From assembly GCA_049325575.1 (NCBI GenBank), contig JBMOLK010000089.1, positions 1-16,736 of the forward strand: 16,736 nucleotides of DNA, given 5' to 3'. Source of the stretch: JBMOLK01 sp049325575 (GTDB lineage: Bacteria > Bacillota > Clostridia > Acetivibrionales > Acetivibrionaceae). Under the pieces are notes generated by a model, which was not told the DNA's origin, did not search any database, and was given only the letters and a program-made list of their open reading frames with translations. This document shows positions 7,641 to 15,450 of this stretch, piece after piece. Positions within the stretch are counted from its first letter, which is position 1. Each line of letters opens with the position of its first letter. The position numbers and the translations under genes were made by a program.

Positions 7641-9806
7641 TTATATTTGCAGGTAATTATATATTATGATTAAGGCGTCTGCCCTTGTAAGCTCTGCTTT
7701 CGGCCTGAAATAGTCTCCATAACCGTTTACTATCCCAAGTCCTTTTGCAATAACTACATGGCCGATAAGAGACGGATTTATCTGATCCTTATCCTTGAAA
7801 GTGCAGTTAAAAATGTCCCCAAGCTCTGCAACCTTATTGTATTTTAACGCCCTTATTACAAACTTGACACTGTCTTCCCTTGTCAAAGCCGCTTCAGGAT
7901 TCTTCTCGTCCTCTTTTACAATGCCTTCCCTGATTAACATTCTATAAAGATTTTCTGTCTCATCTTCACTTGTTAAGGCAGTCTTACCGTAAAACTCATA
8001 TCCGCTGTTTATCACTTGCGATATAAGTAAAAGGAAGTCTTTTTGCTTTATTTTCTCACCTGGCTTAAATTCAGGTCCTTCCAAACCGATACCTATTTCG
8101 GCAAGAACTTTTATCTTCTGCTCTGCATAGTGCCCTGATATATCTGTGTATACCATAGCTTTCTTCTCTTTATATGGCTTTCCGTCGTAATCTAAAATAG
8201 CACCTGTATTGGCATCAAATATCGCAGGCTTTTGTGTATTAACTGCATATACAAGTTTTACCTCCTGCTTCTTGCCACTATCAATTCCGGCCTTCTTAAT
8301 GTAGGCAATATCCGGATTCTCCAAATAATACTGAAGTTTTAAACCCACATCATTAAAGAATACGTCATAAATATCCTCTAAAGCAATAACCTTGTCAACT
8401 GAAGGAAACTCTACGTTATACCAATCCAGACTATAACTTGTTATCTTGCCTGCAACCGCATCAAACGCCACTGTCAATCCATTGTTGGGGAATAATACTC
8501 CATTTACCTTCCTTATGTACCTGAAGCTGTAGTATTTTGGTGCTTCATTTTCACGATAAATGAGTCCGTCAACCAAAACTTCGTCATATTCCGTTTCTTT
8601 AAACTTATCAGGCTGTATTTCCCTTAAAAATTTCTCTGCTGCTTTTTTAGCAGCCGCCTTATCATAACTGGCATCTACATCTCCTTTTTGAGGATAGTTC
8701 ACACTAAAGCCTTTTACTTCACTTGTCATAGCATCTATAATAACACTTATATACCCGGATTCTTTACCCTCCTGATCAGATCCCTTGCTAAAGTAAAGGT
8801 TCCAGGTAAAGCCTGTCTTTAAAGGCCAGCTCCTGTGAAGGCTTGCTCTCTCAAGGGTATATGTATCATCCAGTTCCAGCACTTTAAGGTCTCTTGCAAT
8901 CTTTTCCGCTTTCTCTTGATCTATAAGCTTAGAAGCCTCTTCAACAGCATTTATCTCTTCGGGAGTAAGCACCACATCTCCCATTCCGCCCTTAGCAGCC
9001 TGATCCATGGAATATTTCGCCTTTTCCATGTCTCCACCGTAATAAAGTCCCCCTAGATAGACTTTTTCGCCTGTAAATGCATCAATGTAATAGTTTGAAT
9101 TGAATACAGGAGTGTATGCAGCATATACTCTCATATCTTCCTTGTCAATTGCCAGGTTATATGTAAGTCTAAGTCCAAGATTCTTTATGTAGGCCTCCTG
9201 TGCTGCTTTAAGATCTATTGCCTTATCACTTGATGGAAAACTCAAATTATCGGACCATTCCTTACTATAATTCTGAAGTTCTCCGGTTTGACGGTTTATT
9301 GCTATCGTAATCCTGTTAAGGGGGAAGAGAATATTGTTATATGTCCTAACATAATTAAAATAGTAAAACTGATCATTTAATGATGTTTGCGCATCTTCAA
9401 TGAGCTGCAAGCTGTCAAAAGTATCCGGGCTAACCTTCTTAATTATTTCTTCTGCTTTCTTTTTTGCTTCCTCCCTGCTTATCTTTGGAAGCTTGGTAGT
9501 AATACTTCCGTAATCCATGTACCGGTAATAAAAATAGCCCAATACATCTCCCTTACTGTCTACCCTGGCAGTTATACTTCCTTCAGCTCCGTCTTTGGAG
9601 TTCCAATTTAAATCCCATACTTTTTTGTCACCTACAGTATTAACACTGTAATTAAACTCCTTGAAGCTTTCAGGAATATCAAATAAGCTCTTTACCTTTT
9701 TTATTGCATCCTCAAGCCCTGCATTATCTGCCCCAAATACAAAACTCGGCATGGATACGGTAAAAATCATAACTACTGCTAAAACCAGCGCGATTTTGGC
9801 TCTCAT
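7641..9806 (-). CDS. Surface protein with two YcdB/YcdC-like units and C-terminal SLH repeats
   Basis: A 721-residue exported protein. The longest frame begins at a GTG (9815) inside the ribosome site; AAGGAG lies 8 nt before the ATG at 9806, which is the better start. Residues 1-26 form a signal peptide (SFVFGA). Two homologous units follow, about 28-250 and 285-540. Each has helix-strand PepSY-like segments, the repeated N-[N/G]-[I/V]-LFP motif (LFPLN, LFPNN) and a strand ending DA[F/N]TG; this resembles the YcdB/YcdC family of Gram-positive bacteria, whose function is unknown. From about 553 to the end are S-layer-homology repeats: the first (YTDISGHYA ... FKPGEKIKQKDF) and last (GIVNGYGDYFRP ... 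LTRADA) are clear, the middle is degenerate. SLH repeats anchor proteins non-covalently to secondary cell-wall polymer. It may modulate proteases or cell-wall enzymes as PepSY domains do; that is inference. Confidence 0.85.
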   Translation of the reverse strand: MRAKIALVLAVVMIFTVSMPSFVFGADNAGLEDAIKKVKSLFDIPESFKEFNYSVNTVGDKKVWDLNWNSKDGAEGSITARVDSKGDVLGYFYYRYMDYGSITTKLPKISREEAKKKAEEIIKKVSPDTFDSLQLIEDAQTSLNDQFYYFNYVRTYNNILFPLNRITIAINRQTGELQNYSKEWSDNLSFPSSDKAIDLKAAQEAYIKNLGLRLTYNLAIDKEDMRVYAAYTPVFNSNYYIDAFTGEKVYLGGLYYGGDMEKAKYSMDQAAKGGMGDVVLTPEEINAVEEASKLIDQEKAEKIARDLKVLELDDTYTLERASLHRSWPLKTGFTWNLYFSKGSDQEGKESGYISVIIDAMTSEVKGFSVNYPQKGDVDASYDKAAAKKAAEKFLREIQPDKFKETEYDEVLVDGLIYRENEAPKYYSFRYIRKVNGVLFPNNGLTVAFDAVAGKITSYSLDWYNVEFPSVDKVIALEDIYDVFFNDVGLKLQYYLENPDIAYIKKAGIDSGKKQEVKLVYAVNTQKPAIFDANTGAILDYDGKPYKEKKAMVYTDISGHYAEQKIKVLAEIGIGLEGPEFKPGEKIKQKDFLLLISQVINSGYEFYGKTALTSEDETENLYRMLIREGIVKEDEKNPEAALTREDSVKFVIRALKYNKVAELGDIFNCTFKDKDQINPSLIGHVVIAKGLGIVNGYGDYFRPKAELTRADALIIIYNYLQI

Positions 9807-9861
9807 ATAAATCACTCCTTAGATTTCTAATTTTTTATTAGCTGTTAAACAGGTCGATATT

Positions 9862-9889
9862 TTTACACTTATTAGATGTGTGTTTACAC
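9862..9889. repeat. TTTACAC direct repeats 21 bp apart before the SLH gene
   Basis: TTTACAC occurs at 9862-9868 and 9883-9889, two helical turns apart, and the second copy lies in the inverted repeat TGTGT-GTTT-ACACA (9879-9892 region). It sits 56-83 bp upstream of the start at 9806. A regulator site is possible; no convincing promoter was fixed beside it. Confidence 0.3.
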
Positions 9890-9913
9890 AAAAATGTTCC
9901 GCCAAAAGAAAAA

Positions 9914-9938
9914 AAGTCTAATTTTTTTCATTAGACTT
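9914..9938 (-). terminator. Rho-independent terminator of the phosphoesterase gene
   Basis: AAGTCTAAT pairs with ATTAGACTT (9 bp, 7-nt loop). On the minus strand the stem begins within the stop codon of the phosphoesterase and is followed by seven T. It separates that gene from the SLH gene. Confidence 0.9.
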
Positions 9939-10758
9939 ATTCCTTCCTTAAAGTAATAACTCCTATCTGCGGTCGCGCAAAAAACCTTATTGGGATACCC
10001 GTAGAGCCTACTCCGTTACTGATAATCACCTTTGTAAACGCTGTATCTACTATACCGGTCCTGTACTTCTGACCGTAAAAAGATGGAATATATGGGGCCC
10101 ATCGTCCAAAAAGTGTTATCTGTCCTCCATGGGTATGCCCGCTTAAAACAATATCTACTTTATTATTTTTTATCCTTTCAGCATAATCCGGATTGTGTGA
10201 AAGCAGAATGACAAAGTCATCTTTTTTTACATTATTAATGGTTGGACCAATATACTGTGAATCTGTATAAAGGTCCCCAACACCACCAACCTTGATTCTG
10301 CCTTTACCATATATAATCCACTGTGCCCTGTTATCTAGAAGGCTTATGCCTGCATCCTTCATACTCTGCATTACTGCCATTTCGTCCTCCCAGTGGTCAT
10401 GGTTGCCCATCACCCCATATTTACCGAGGGGTGCATTAAGCTTCTTGAGCTCTTCAAAGCAAGGCCTTATATATTGAGTCCCCCTTTCAACATAGTCTCC
10501 GCCAAGAAGAATAATGTCAGGATTTAAATCATTAATCTTTCTAACTATTCCTGCTACCCTTTCTCTTGAGAAATTGGGACCATGGTGAATGTCCGAGACA
10601 AAGACGATCTTTTTGCCGTTAAACGAATCAGGTATATCCTTATCTTCTATATCTATTTTTTTTATATCCAGCCAGTAAGGCTCAACAAACGAGTATACTG
10701 CAAGTAAAAGACCTGATGCCAATACGTATATCAGGAATTTAAGTATTCTTTTCTTCAT
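9937..10758 (-). CDS. Membrane-anchored calcineurin-like metallophosphoesterase (YkuE/YaeI type)
   Basis: A 273-residue protein. AAGGGG lies 6 nt before the ATG at 10758; the longer GTG start at 10782 has no good ribosome site. An N-terminal hydrophobic segment (about 5-24) anchors it, with the enzyme expected outside. All five metallophosphoesterase motifs are present: SDIHHG (D56, H58), GGDYVE (D88), GNHDHW (N119, H120), SHNPD (H188) and SGHTHGG (H208, H210), ligands for a two-metal centre. Bacterial relatives act on lipid-linked or UDP-sugar pyrophosphates or on other phosphoesters; the substrate cannot be read from sequence. It is divergent from the amidase gene and appears monocistronic. 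Confidence 0.9.
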   Translation of the reverse strand: MKKRILKFLIYVLASGLLLAVYSFVEPYWLDIKKIDIEDKDIPDSFNGKKIVFVSDIHHGPNFSRERVAGIVRKINDLNPDIILLGGDYVERGTQYIRPCFEELKKLNAPLGKYGVMGNHDHWEDEMAVMQSMKDAGISLLDNRAQWIIYGKGRIKVGGVGDLYTDSQYIGPTINNVKKDDFVILLSHNPDYAERIKNNKVDIVLSGHTHGGQITLFGRWAPYIPSFYGQKYRTGIVDTAFTKVIISNGVGSTGIPIRFFARPQIGVITLRKE

Positions 10759-10826
10759 ACACTGCCCCTTTGTATATATCACCGCTGCATCTTCTTTTAA
10801 TTTACAAAATGCACGCTTTTTAGTCC

Positions 10827-10835
10827 ATTATAACA
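10827..10835 (-). promoter_or_regulatory. Extended -10 promoter of the phosphoesterase gene
   Basis: On the minus strand TGTTATAAT is a perfect extended -10 element (TGn plus TATAAT), about 70 nt before the ATG at 10758. The region 17 nt upstream (GCAAGT) is a poor -35 box, which extended -10 promoters can tolerate. Confidence 0.55.
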
Positions 10836-10896
10836 TATTTAGAATTTGTACTTGCCTTGACATAGATTTTTAATACTTTCTTTGTTCTTTTTTTCA

Positions 10897-10902
10897 TATA
10901 AT
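10897..10902 (+). promoter_or_regulatory. Candidate -10 box of the amidase gene
   Basis: TATAAT lies 29 bp before the amidase start, downstream of a T-rich tract. The corresponding -35 (TACTTT) is weak. A perfect TTGACA at 10857-10862 is about 34 bp too far upstream to pair with it, so the assignment is tentative. Confidence 0.4.
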
Positions 10903-10931
10903 TCTATGAATAATATTAAAGGGGTAATACT

Positions 10932-12041
10932 ATGTTTGTCTTTTTAACACTAAAAAAATCTTTTCTAATAGTGCTAACATTTATAATAGTTATATGTATT
11001 TTCAGCATAACACTATATAGTACTTCTCCCGCTCTTCCCAGTGTATCAATTAATGAAGAGCAAGTAAAAATGATAGAAGATATCCTTCAAACCAAAAACA
11101 AAGCTTTTATGGAAGGGGACATAGAAACTATAAAGTCCCTGTACAACCTGGAAACAAAGCTTGGAACCTGGGCGTATGAACATCAGATGAAAAAAATGAA
11201 ATACCTGCAAAAGTGGGCTGATAAACAGGGCATTAAATTTACCGATATAAAATCAAAAATCAAAGTAAGATATGTTAAAGAAAGAGGCTCCGGGTATCGT
11301 TATAATTTTATTGCCTCCACAGAGTATAATTACGCATATGAAAACGATCCGGAAACCGTAAATATGTTCAGAATCGGCACCTACCATACTCTGAGCCTGG
11401 ATAATAAAGATGACAAATGGTTAATTACAAAAGAGTGGTATACCGACCCCTTTGCAGATTCTTTAAATCTTGACAATATAAAAATGGATGAGTTTAAGCA
11501 ATACCTTTTAAACTCAAACCCAAGAGATCTTTCAAATCTCAATAAAAGAAGAGTCAGTGCCGTCCAGTATGCTGACCATTACTGCGGTGCAGCAGCCGAC
11601 GAAGAATATGGCTACGGCTACAACAAAAAATATAAAGACTATAATCCTTTAGGCGGAGACTGTGCAAATTTTGCGTCCCAAATTCTCTTTGAGGGTGCCA
11701 AGTTCAGAAAGACCCGTGCCTGGAGATATGAAAGAGACGGAAGTAAAGCCTGGGTTAATGCACACGCATTTAAGGATTATATGCTTAACAGCGGAAGGGG
11801 CTCACTAATAGCAAGAGGTACTTACAATCAGGTGTTCAAAGCATCATTCAAGCTGCTTCCGGGAGATTTTGTGGCATATGAAAAGGGAGGAAAGATAACC
11901 CATATATCTGTAATAACAGGTGCCGACTCTAAGGGATATGCTTTGGTTAACTGCCATAACACCGATAGATACAGGGTTCCATGGGACCTTGGGTGGAGCA
12001 ACAAGGGTATTAAGTTCTGGTTTGTCCGCGTTCATTACTAA
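10932..12041 (+). CDS. Membrane-anchored amidase_6 (CHAP/NlpC-like) cysteine hydrolase
   Basis: A 369-residue protein; the ATG follows AAAGGGG by 7 nt. Residues about 11-29 form an uncleaved or signal-anchor membrane segment, followed by an external NTF2-like region (about 43-172, ending DDKWLITKEWYTDP) and a C-terminal amidase_6 domain (about 205-369). The catalytic Cys is probably C244 in GGDCANFASQ, with H324 in ITHISVITG and H342/N343 in VNCHNTDRY as the other active-site candidates. The family (found in many Firmicutes, including spore-associated proteins) is thought to cleave amide bonds in cell-wall peptides, but its substrate is not established. Monocistronic, between a divergent phosphoesterase and a convergent rpmE. 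Confidence 0.85.
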   Translation: MFVFLTLKKSFLIVLTFIIVICIFSITLYSTSPALPSVSINEEQVKMIEDILQTKNKAFMEGDIETIKSLYNLETKLGTWAYEHQMKKMKYLQKWADKQGIKFTDIKSKIKVRYVKERGSGYRYNFIASTEYNYAYENDPETVNMFRIGTYHTLSLDNKDDKWLITKEWYTDPFADSLNLDNIKMDEFKQYLLNSNPRDLSNLNKRRVSAVQYADHYCGAAADEEYGYGYNKKYKDYNPLGGDCANFASQILFEGAKFRKTRAWRYERDGSKAWVNAHAFKDYMLNSGRGSLIARGTYNQVFKASFKLLPGDFVAYEKGGKITHISVITGADSKGYALVNCHNTDRYRVPWDLGWSNKGIKFWFVRVHY

Positions 12042-12077
12042 ATTAAACAGGCATTCCATGCTAATCGGTATATAAAA

Positions 12078-12110
12078 TAAGAAGACCTGAATTTACCTCA
12101 GGCCTTCTTA
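12078..12110. terminator. Shared bidirectional hairpin between the amidase gene and rpmE
   Basis: TAAGAAG-A-CCTGA pairs with TCAGG-C-CTTCTTA around a 7-nt loop: 12 pairs with one A/C mismatch. It lies 37 nt after the amidase stop and 36 nt after the rpmE stop. T tracts on both sides are modest, so efficiency may be moderate. Confidence 0.75.
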
Positions 12111-12145
12111 CTTTGTATAATATCGATATACTTTTTAAAATAAAA

Positions 12146-12355
12146 TTATTCCTTATCAACAATACCAAATCTTTTCTTAAACTTATCAACACGTCCGCCT
12201 GTATCTATAAGCTTTTGCTTACCTGTAAAGAACGGATGGCAATTTGCACATATTTCAACATGGACATCCTTTTTTGTTGATCCTGTTTCATAAACTGCAC
12301 CACATGCACACTTTACAACTGTCTGTTCGTATTTTGGATGGATACCTTCTTTCAA
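12146..12355 (-). CDS. rpmE: Ribosomal protein L31 (bL31), zinc-binding form
   Basis: A 69-residue 50S subunit protein. The longest frame opens at GTG 12364, directly abutting GAGG; the TTG at 12355 lies 9 nt from GAGG and gives the family N-terminus MKEGIHPKY, so TTG is chosen. C16, C18, C36 and C39 (CAC and CANC) form the zinc site of the C-plus type. CHPFFTGKQ and GGRVDKFKKRFG are diagnostic. It follows rho, a common Firmicute order, and has its own promoter. The C-plus form implies zinc-replete expression; whether a C-minus paralogue exists elsewhere cannot be seen. Confidence 0.97.
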   Translation of the reverse strand: MKEGIHPKYEQTVVKCACGAVYETGSTKKDVHVEICANCHPFFTGKQKLIDTGGRVDKFKKRFGIVDKE

Positions 12356-12461
12356 CTTTTTCACCCTCTTTCATAAACCTTATACGAAAATGCATTTCCG
12401 ACGCATCTTCATTCTTTATTTTAACATTCCATTAGTTAACATATTTCAAAGCGCAAAAAAT

Positions 12462-12490
12462 ATTTTAACACAAATATATGCTATACGCAA
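12462..12490 (-). promoter_or_regulatory. Promoter of rpmE
   Basis: On the minus strand TTGCGT (12490-12485) is followed after 17 nt by TAAAAT (12467-12462). The -35 box starts 3 nt past the rho stop. The leader to the TTG start would be about 100 nt. This allows rpmE transcription without rho; read-through from rho is also possible because no strong terminator stands between them. Confidence 0.65.
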
Positions 12491-12493
12491 GAA

Positions 12494-14284
12494 TTATTTT
12501 TCAACAAATGCCACGTTTATGCTGTTAACAAAATCTACATTAGTTTTTGTCTGCATTAGACGGTTTATAAGCATTTCGGTAACTTCAGCAGTTCCCATAT
12601 TGCTCATGGCTTTTCTTATAGCCCATATGCTTTCAAGTTCCTTCTGATCAAGAAGCAGTTCTTCTCTTCTTGTGCCGGACCTGTTTATGTCTATTGCAGG
12701 GAATATTCTCTTTTCGGATAACCTTCTATCCAGGTGAAGCTCCATATTACCTGTTCCCTTAAATTCTTCAAATATAACATCATCCATTCTGCTTCCTGTC
12801 TCAATAAGGGCAGTGGCCATTATGGTGAGACTGCCGCCATGCTCTATATTTCTGGCAGCTCCGAAAAATCTCTTGGGTTTGTGAAGTGCACCGGGGTCAA
12901 GACCACCGGATAGTGTTCTCCCGGTCGGAGGTATTGTAAGATTATACGCTCTTGCAAGCCTTGTTATACTATCCAATAGAATAACAACATCCTTCTTTTG
13001 TTCAACCAACCTCTGTGCCCTTTCAAGAACCATTTCTGCAACCTTTATATGATGCTCGGGAACTTCATCAAACGTAGAATAAATTACTTCTCCCTTAATA
13101 GAACGCTGCATATCCGTTACTTCTTCCGGTCTTTCATCTATCAGCAATACTATAAGCTCCATTTCCGGATAATTATTTGTAATAGCATTTGCGATCTTCT
13201 TTAGAAGTATGGTTTTACCGGCTTTCGGAGGTGATACAATCATACCACGCTGCCCTTTACCTATCGGCGCTATTAAATCTATCAGTCTTGTTGATAATTC
13301 CCTGGGTGATGTCTCAAGAGTAATTCTTTGATCTGGATATATAGGCGTTAAATACTCAAATGGGACCCTTTTTGTTGCTGCTTCCGGGGGATCTCCATTA
13401 ACAGTTTGAACATATAATAAAGCTTGAAATTTTTCGCCTTCCTTTGGTATTCGGCCTTTACCCTTAATTTTATCCCCTGTTTTTAAATTAAAGCGTCTGA
13501 TTTGTGAAGGTGACACGTATACATCCTTAGGACCGGAAAGGTAATTATCGCTCCTTAAAAATCCATAGCCGTCAGGTAAGACTTCCAATACTCCCTCAAC
13601 AGGGTCATCACTTTCAATCTTCTCAAATCCGCTAGGTGAAGCTGCATTTTCATTATCCCTTTTTTGCTCCGGATGCCTTCTGTCAGGTCTTGCTCTTTCA
13701 GCTTCATTTTCACCTGGAGGTTCTTTCTCCTGCTTCAATTCCGTTTTCTTTTCTTGAATTCTTGGAGCAGGATATTGCTTTTCAGTTTCATTCTGATTGG
13801 CCGCTGCATCAGGATTGGGAGTTTGATTTTGTTTAACTTCTTCTTTTTTAGTACCAGCCGGTGCATCTTCTTTAGCTGTCTTATCCACGCCAGATTCCTG
13901 CTCCGGTATTTTTTCTTCTCTGCCGGCTTCTGCAGCATCTTCCGCGGTTCTATTTGCTTTAGGTCTTCCCCTTTTGGACTTTCTCAATACAACAGGGGCA
14001 TCATCCGACTGCACAGTTTCCTTCATCTCTTTAGTCTCATCAATGCTTTTAACATCTTTATCGTTCTCAACTTTTAATGAATTATCATTATTAACCAAGC
14101 CTTCCTGCTCAGCTTCTGTCGTGTTCCCGTCTTCGGTAACTTTAATATCGTTACCGTTTCCAAACTGGTAAATTTGTTCAATAAGTTCACTCTTTTTATA
14201 CTTGGTAATATTCTTTATACCCATCATTTTGGCTATATACCGCAAGTCCTCGAGTGTCTTATCCTTAAGATTAATATCCTCCAT
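12494..14284 (-). CDS. rho: Transcription termination factor Rho with a long charged N-terminal insertion
   Basis: Hexameric RNA-dependent helicase, 596 residues against 419 in E. coli. The ATG follows AAGGTGG. N-terminal helical Rho_N domain about 1-45. About 48-220 is a low-complexity Glu/Lys/Asn/Pro-rich insertion containing the AT-hook-like KRGRPKA (104-110). The RNA-binding cold-shock domain (about 226-300) has RNP1 DGYGFLRS (238-245). In the ATPase domain, Walker A is PPKAGKT (352-358) and Walker B VVILLDS (433-439), followed by the Q-loop region (about 458-479, ending KRFFGAARN) and R-loop EEFKGTGN (506-513), the bicyclomycin-binding neighbourhood. No key residue is missing, so it should be active. 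Insertions of this kind occur in several clostridial and actinobacterial Rho proteins. Confidence 0.97.
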   Translation of the reverse strand: MEDINLKDKTLEDLRYIAKMMGIKNITKYKKSELIEQIYQFGNGNDIKVTEDGNTTEAEQEGLVNNDNSLKVENDKDVKSIDETKEMKETVQSDDAPVVLRKSKRGRPKANRTAEDAAEAGREEKIPEQESGVDKTAKEDAPAGTKKEEVKQNQTPNPDAAANQNETEKQYPAPRIQEKKTELKQEKEPPGENEAERARPDRRHPEQKRDNENAASPSGFEKIESDDPVEGVLEVLPDGYGFLRSDNYLSGPKDVYVSPSQIRRFNLKTGDKIKGKGRIPKEGEKFQALLYVQTVNGDPPEAATKRVPFEYLTPIYPDQRITLETSPRELSTRLIDLIAPIGKGQRGMIVSPPKAGKTILLKKIANAITNNYPEMELIVLLIDERPEEVTDMQRSIKGEVIYSTFDEVPEHHIKVAEMVLERAQRLVEQKKDVVILLDSITRLARAYNLTIPPTGRTLSGGLDPGALHKPKRFFGAARNIEHGGSLTIMATALIETGSRMDDVIFEEFKGTGNMELHLDRRLSEKRIFPAIDINRSGTRREELLLDQKELESIWAIRKAMSNMGTAEVTEMLINRLMQTKTNVDFVNSINVAFVEK

Positions 14285-14361
14285 ATCACACCACCTTACT
14301 TATACATAATATATATATTTCCAATTAATAGGGAGTTCATTCAATTAGATAATGTAAGTAA

Positions 14362-14383
14362 AACCTTTGTAATGGGAAAGGTT
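14362..14383 (-). other. Hairpin in the rho leader
   Basis: AACCTTT and AAAGGTT form a 7-bp stem with an 8-nt loop, roughly 40-60 nt into the predicted rho transcript. It has no T tract and so is not an intrinsic terminator. It might contribute to leader control of rho, which is autoregulated in other bacteria; this is inference. Confidence 0.35.
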
Positions 14384-14427
14384 AATACTTTGAGGAGAAT
14401 CACAGAGTATCTCTATAAGCAATAGAT

Positions 14428-14456
14428 ATTATATCAGCAGAAAGCACATTTGTCAA
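14428..14456 (-). promoter_or_regulatory. Consensus sigma-A promoter of rho
   Basis: On the minus strand a perfect TTGACA (14456-14451) is separated by exactly 17 nt from a perfect TATAAT (14433-14428). Transcription should start near 14421, leaving a leader of about 137 nt before the rho ATG. Confidence 0.9.
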
Positions 14457-14509
14457 TTAAAAATTTACTGAAAGCTTGGCATTTAACATATTTTCAGTGA
14501 AAATACAGT

Positions 14510-14543
14510 ATAAAGTTTAGCAGGGAGTTAAATTAAACTTTAT
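14510..14543. repeat. Perfect 10-bp inverted repeat upstream of the rho promoter
   Basis: ATAAAGTTTA (14510-14519) and TAAACTTTAT (14534-14543) are exact complements around 14 nt. It sits 54 bp upstream of the rho -35 box and 132 bp past the zinc-ribbon gene. It could be a weak terminator (no good T tract) or an operator. A weaker arm pair, ACTGAAA/TTTCAGT (14467-14498), lies between it and the promoter, and ATATTTA/TAAATAT (14625-14653) lies nearer the zinc-ribbon gene. Otherwise the gene-free stretch 14285-14674 holds only the rho promoter and leader. Confidence 0.5.
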
Positions 14544-14674
14544 GCAATGTAGATGTGATTTTTGCCAATGTCCTATTGTTTTGATATAAATTCCCCATAA
14601 TTAACTTATAAAAAATGTTATGAAATATTTATCTAACCGCGCACCCTAAATATACAAATAAAACTCATGCAAAA

Positions 14675-15343
14675 TTATTTACCGTCTCTTTTTCTTATAA
14701 GCGGTTCTGAACCTTTGATATCTATAAATTGGCCTTCATCTAAAAGAAGAATTTGCTTCCTTAACAGATTATCCTTAAGATGCTCGTTTGATGAAGCATA
14801 TATTACTTTGCTACCCGGACATTTTTTACACCTCAAATAAATTTTATCAGAAAGTAATAATAATTCAATATCATTATTACCACATTCACAAAATAAATTC
14901 CCTTTTTCAGCTATATCATGAATGATATTCAAAGAATCAAACATAACCTGTGTGTTGTTGAAATAATTATCATAACCAAACATGTTTATTAGTTCGTCAA
15001 ACTCTTTCTCCAAATTGTCTATCCTTTTTCTCACATCCCAGTCACTGCCTATGAAGCACTGCTCTATACCGGTTTTCGGGCAGTTGAATACACTGATTTC
15101 CTGGGTGGTAAGCTCTTTTCTGCTCAAAAGGTATATATGATCTGTCCCACATCCGATGCATGGTATTGCGATCCTGTAACTTGTAGGGCTTTCCTTGGTC
15201 AAAACCAGCGATGAGCCATTGCAGCGGCAATTAAAACAAGTTTCCTTTTTATATGACATTTCAAAAAGTGATACATTAATAAATTGGAATGTGCCGCAGG
15301 ATGAACACTTATACGCAATGGTTGTACTGGTATCAATTATCAT
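14675..15343 (-). CDS. Uncharacterised protein with three zinc-ribbon-like modules
   Basis: A 222-residue protein, probably cytoplasmic (no signal or membrane segment). AGAGG lies 8 nt before the ATG at 15343, better than the GTG at 15352. Cysteine pairs define three modules: C13-x2-C16 with C36-x2-C39 (about 10-42); C62-x2-C65 with C88 and C96 (about 58-98); and C152-x-C154 with C172-x2-C175 (about 150-178). A charged, probably helical linker (about 103-147) separates modules two and three. Each module has the strand-turn-strand look of a zinc ribbon, used for nucleic-acid or protein contacts. I do not recognise the family. It lies upstream of rho on the same strand, but the rho promoter and a 390-bp gap argue against an operon. 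Confidence 0.75.
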   Translation of the reverse strand: MIIDTSTTIAYKCSSCGTFQFINVSLFEMSYKKETCFNCRCNGSSLVLTKESPTSYRIAIPCIGCGTDHIYLLSRKELTTQEISVFNCPKTGIEQCFIGSDWDVRKRIDNLEKEFDELINMFGYDNYFNNTQVMFDSLNIIHDIAEKGNLFCECGNNDIELLLLSDKIYLRCKKCPGSKVIYASSNEHLKDNLLRKQILLLDEGQFIDIKGSEPLIRKRDGK

Positions 15344-15373
15344 TTTACCCACCTCTATATAATATAATTCGTG

Positions 15374-15393
15374 GAGGATATAAAAAAATCCTC
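15374..15393. repeat. Terminator-like hairpin in the zinc-ribbon gene leader
   Basis: GAGGAT and ATCCTC form a 6-bp stem with an 8-nt loop; on the plus strand it is followed by five T. No plus-strand gene ends here, so a terminator role is doubtful. On the minus strand it lies 31 nt upstream of the ATG at 15343, where it could be a leader hairpin. Confidence 0.35.
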
Positions 15394-15450
15394 TTTTTCC
15401 TGTTTCATTTTTGTTAATTATTAAGTCCTATTTTTTGATGAGTCTGGAGT

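Noticed and set aside
13664..14077. Plus-strand 137-codon frame opposite the rho insertion
   Set aside because: It is the complement of the low-complexity part of rho, is Phe/Ser/Leu-rich from reversed Glu/Lys codons, and has no convincing ribosome site.
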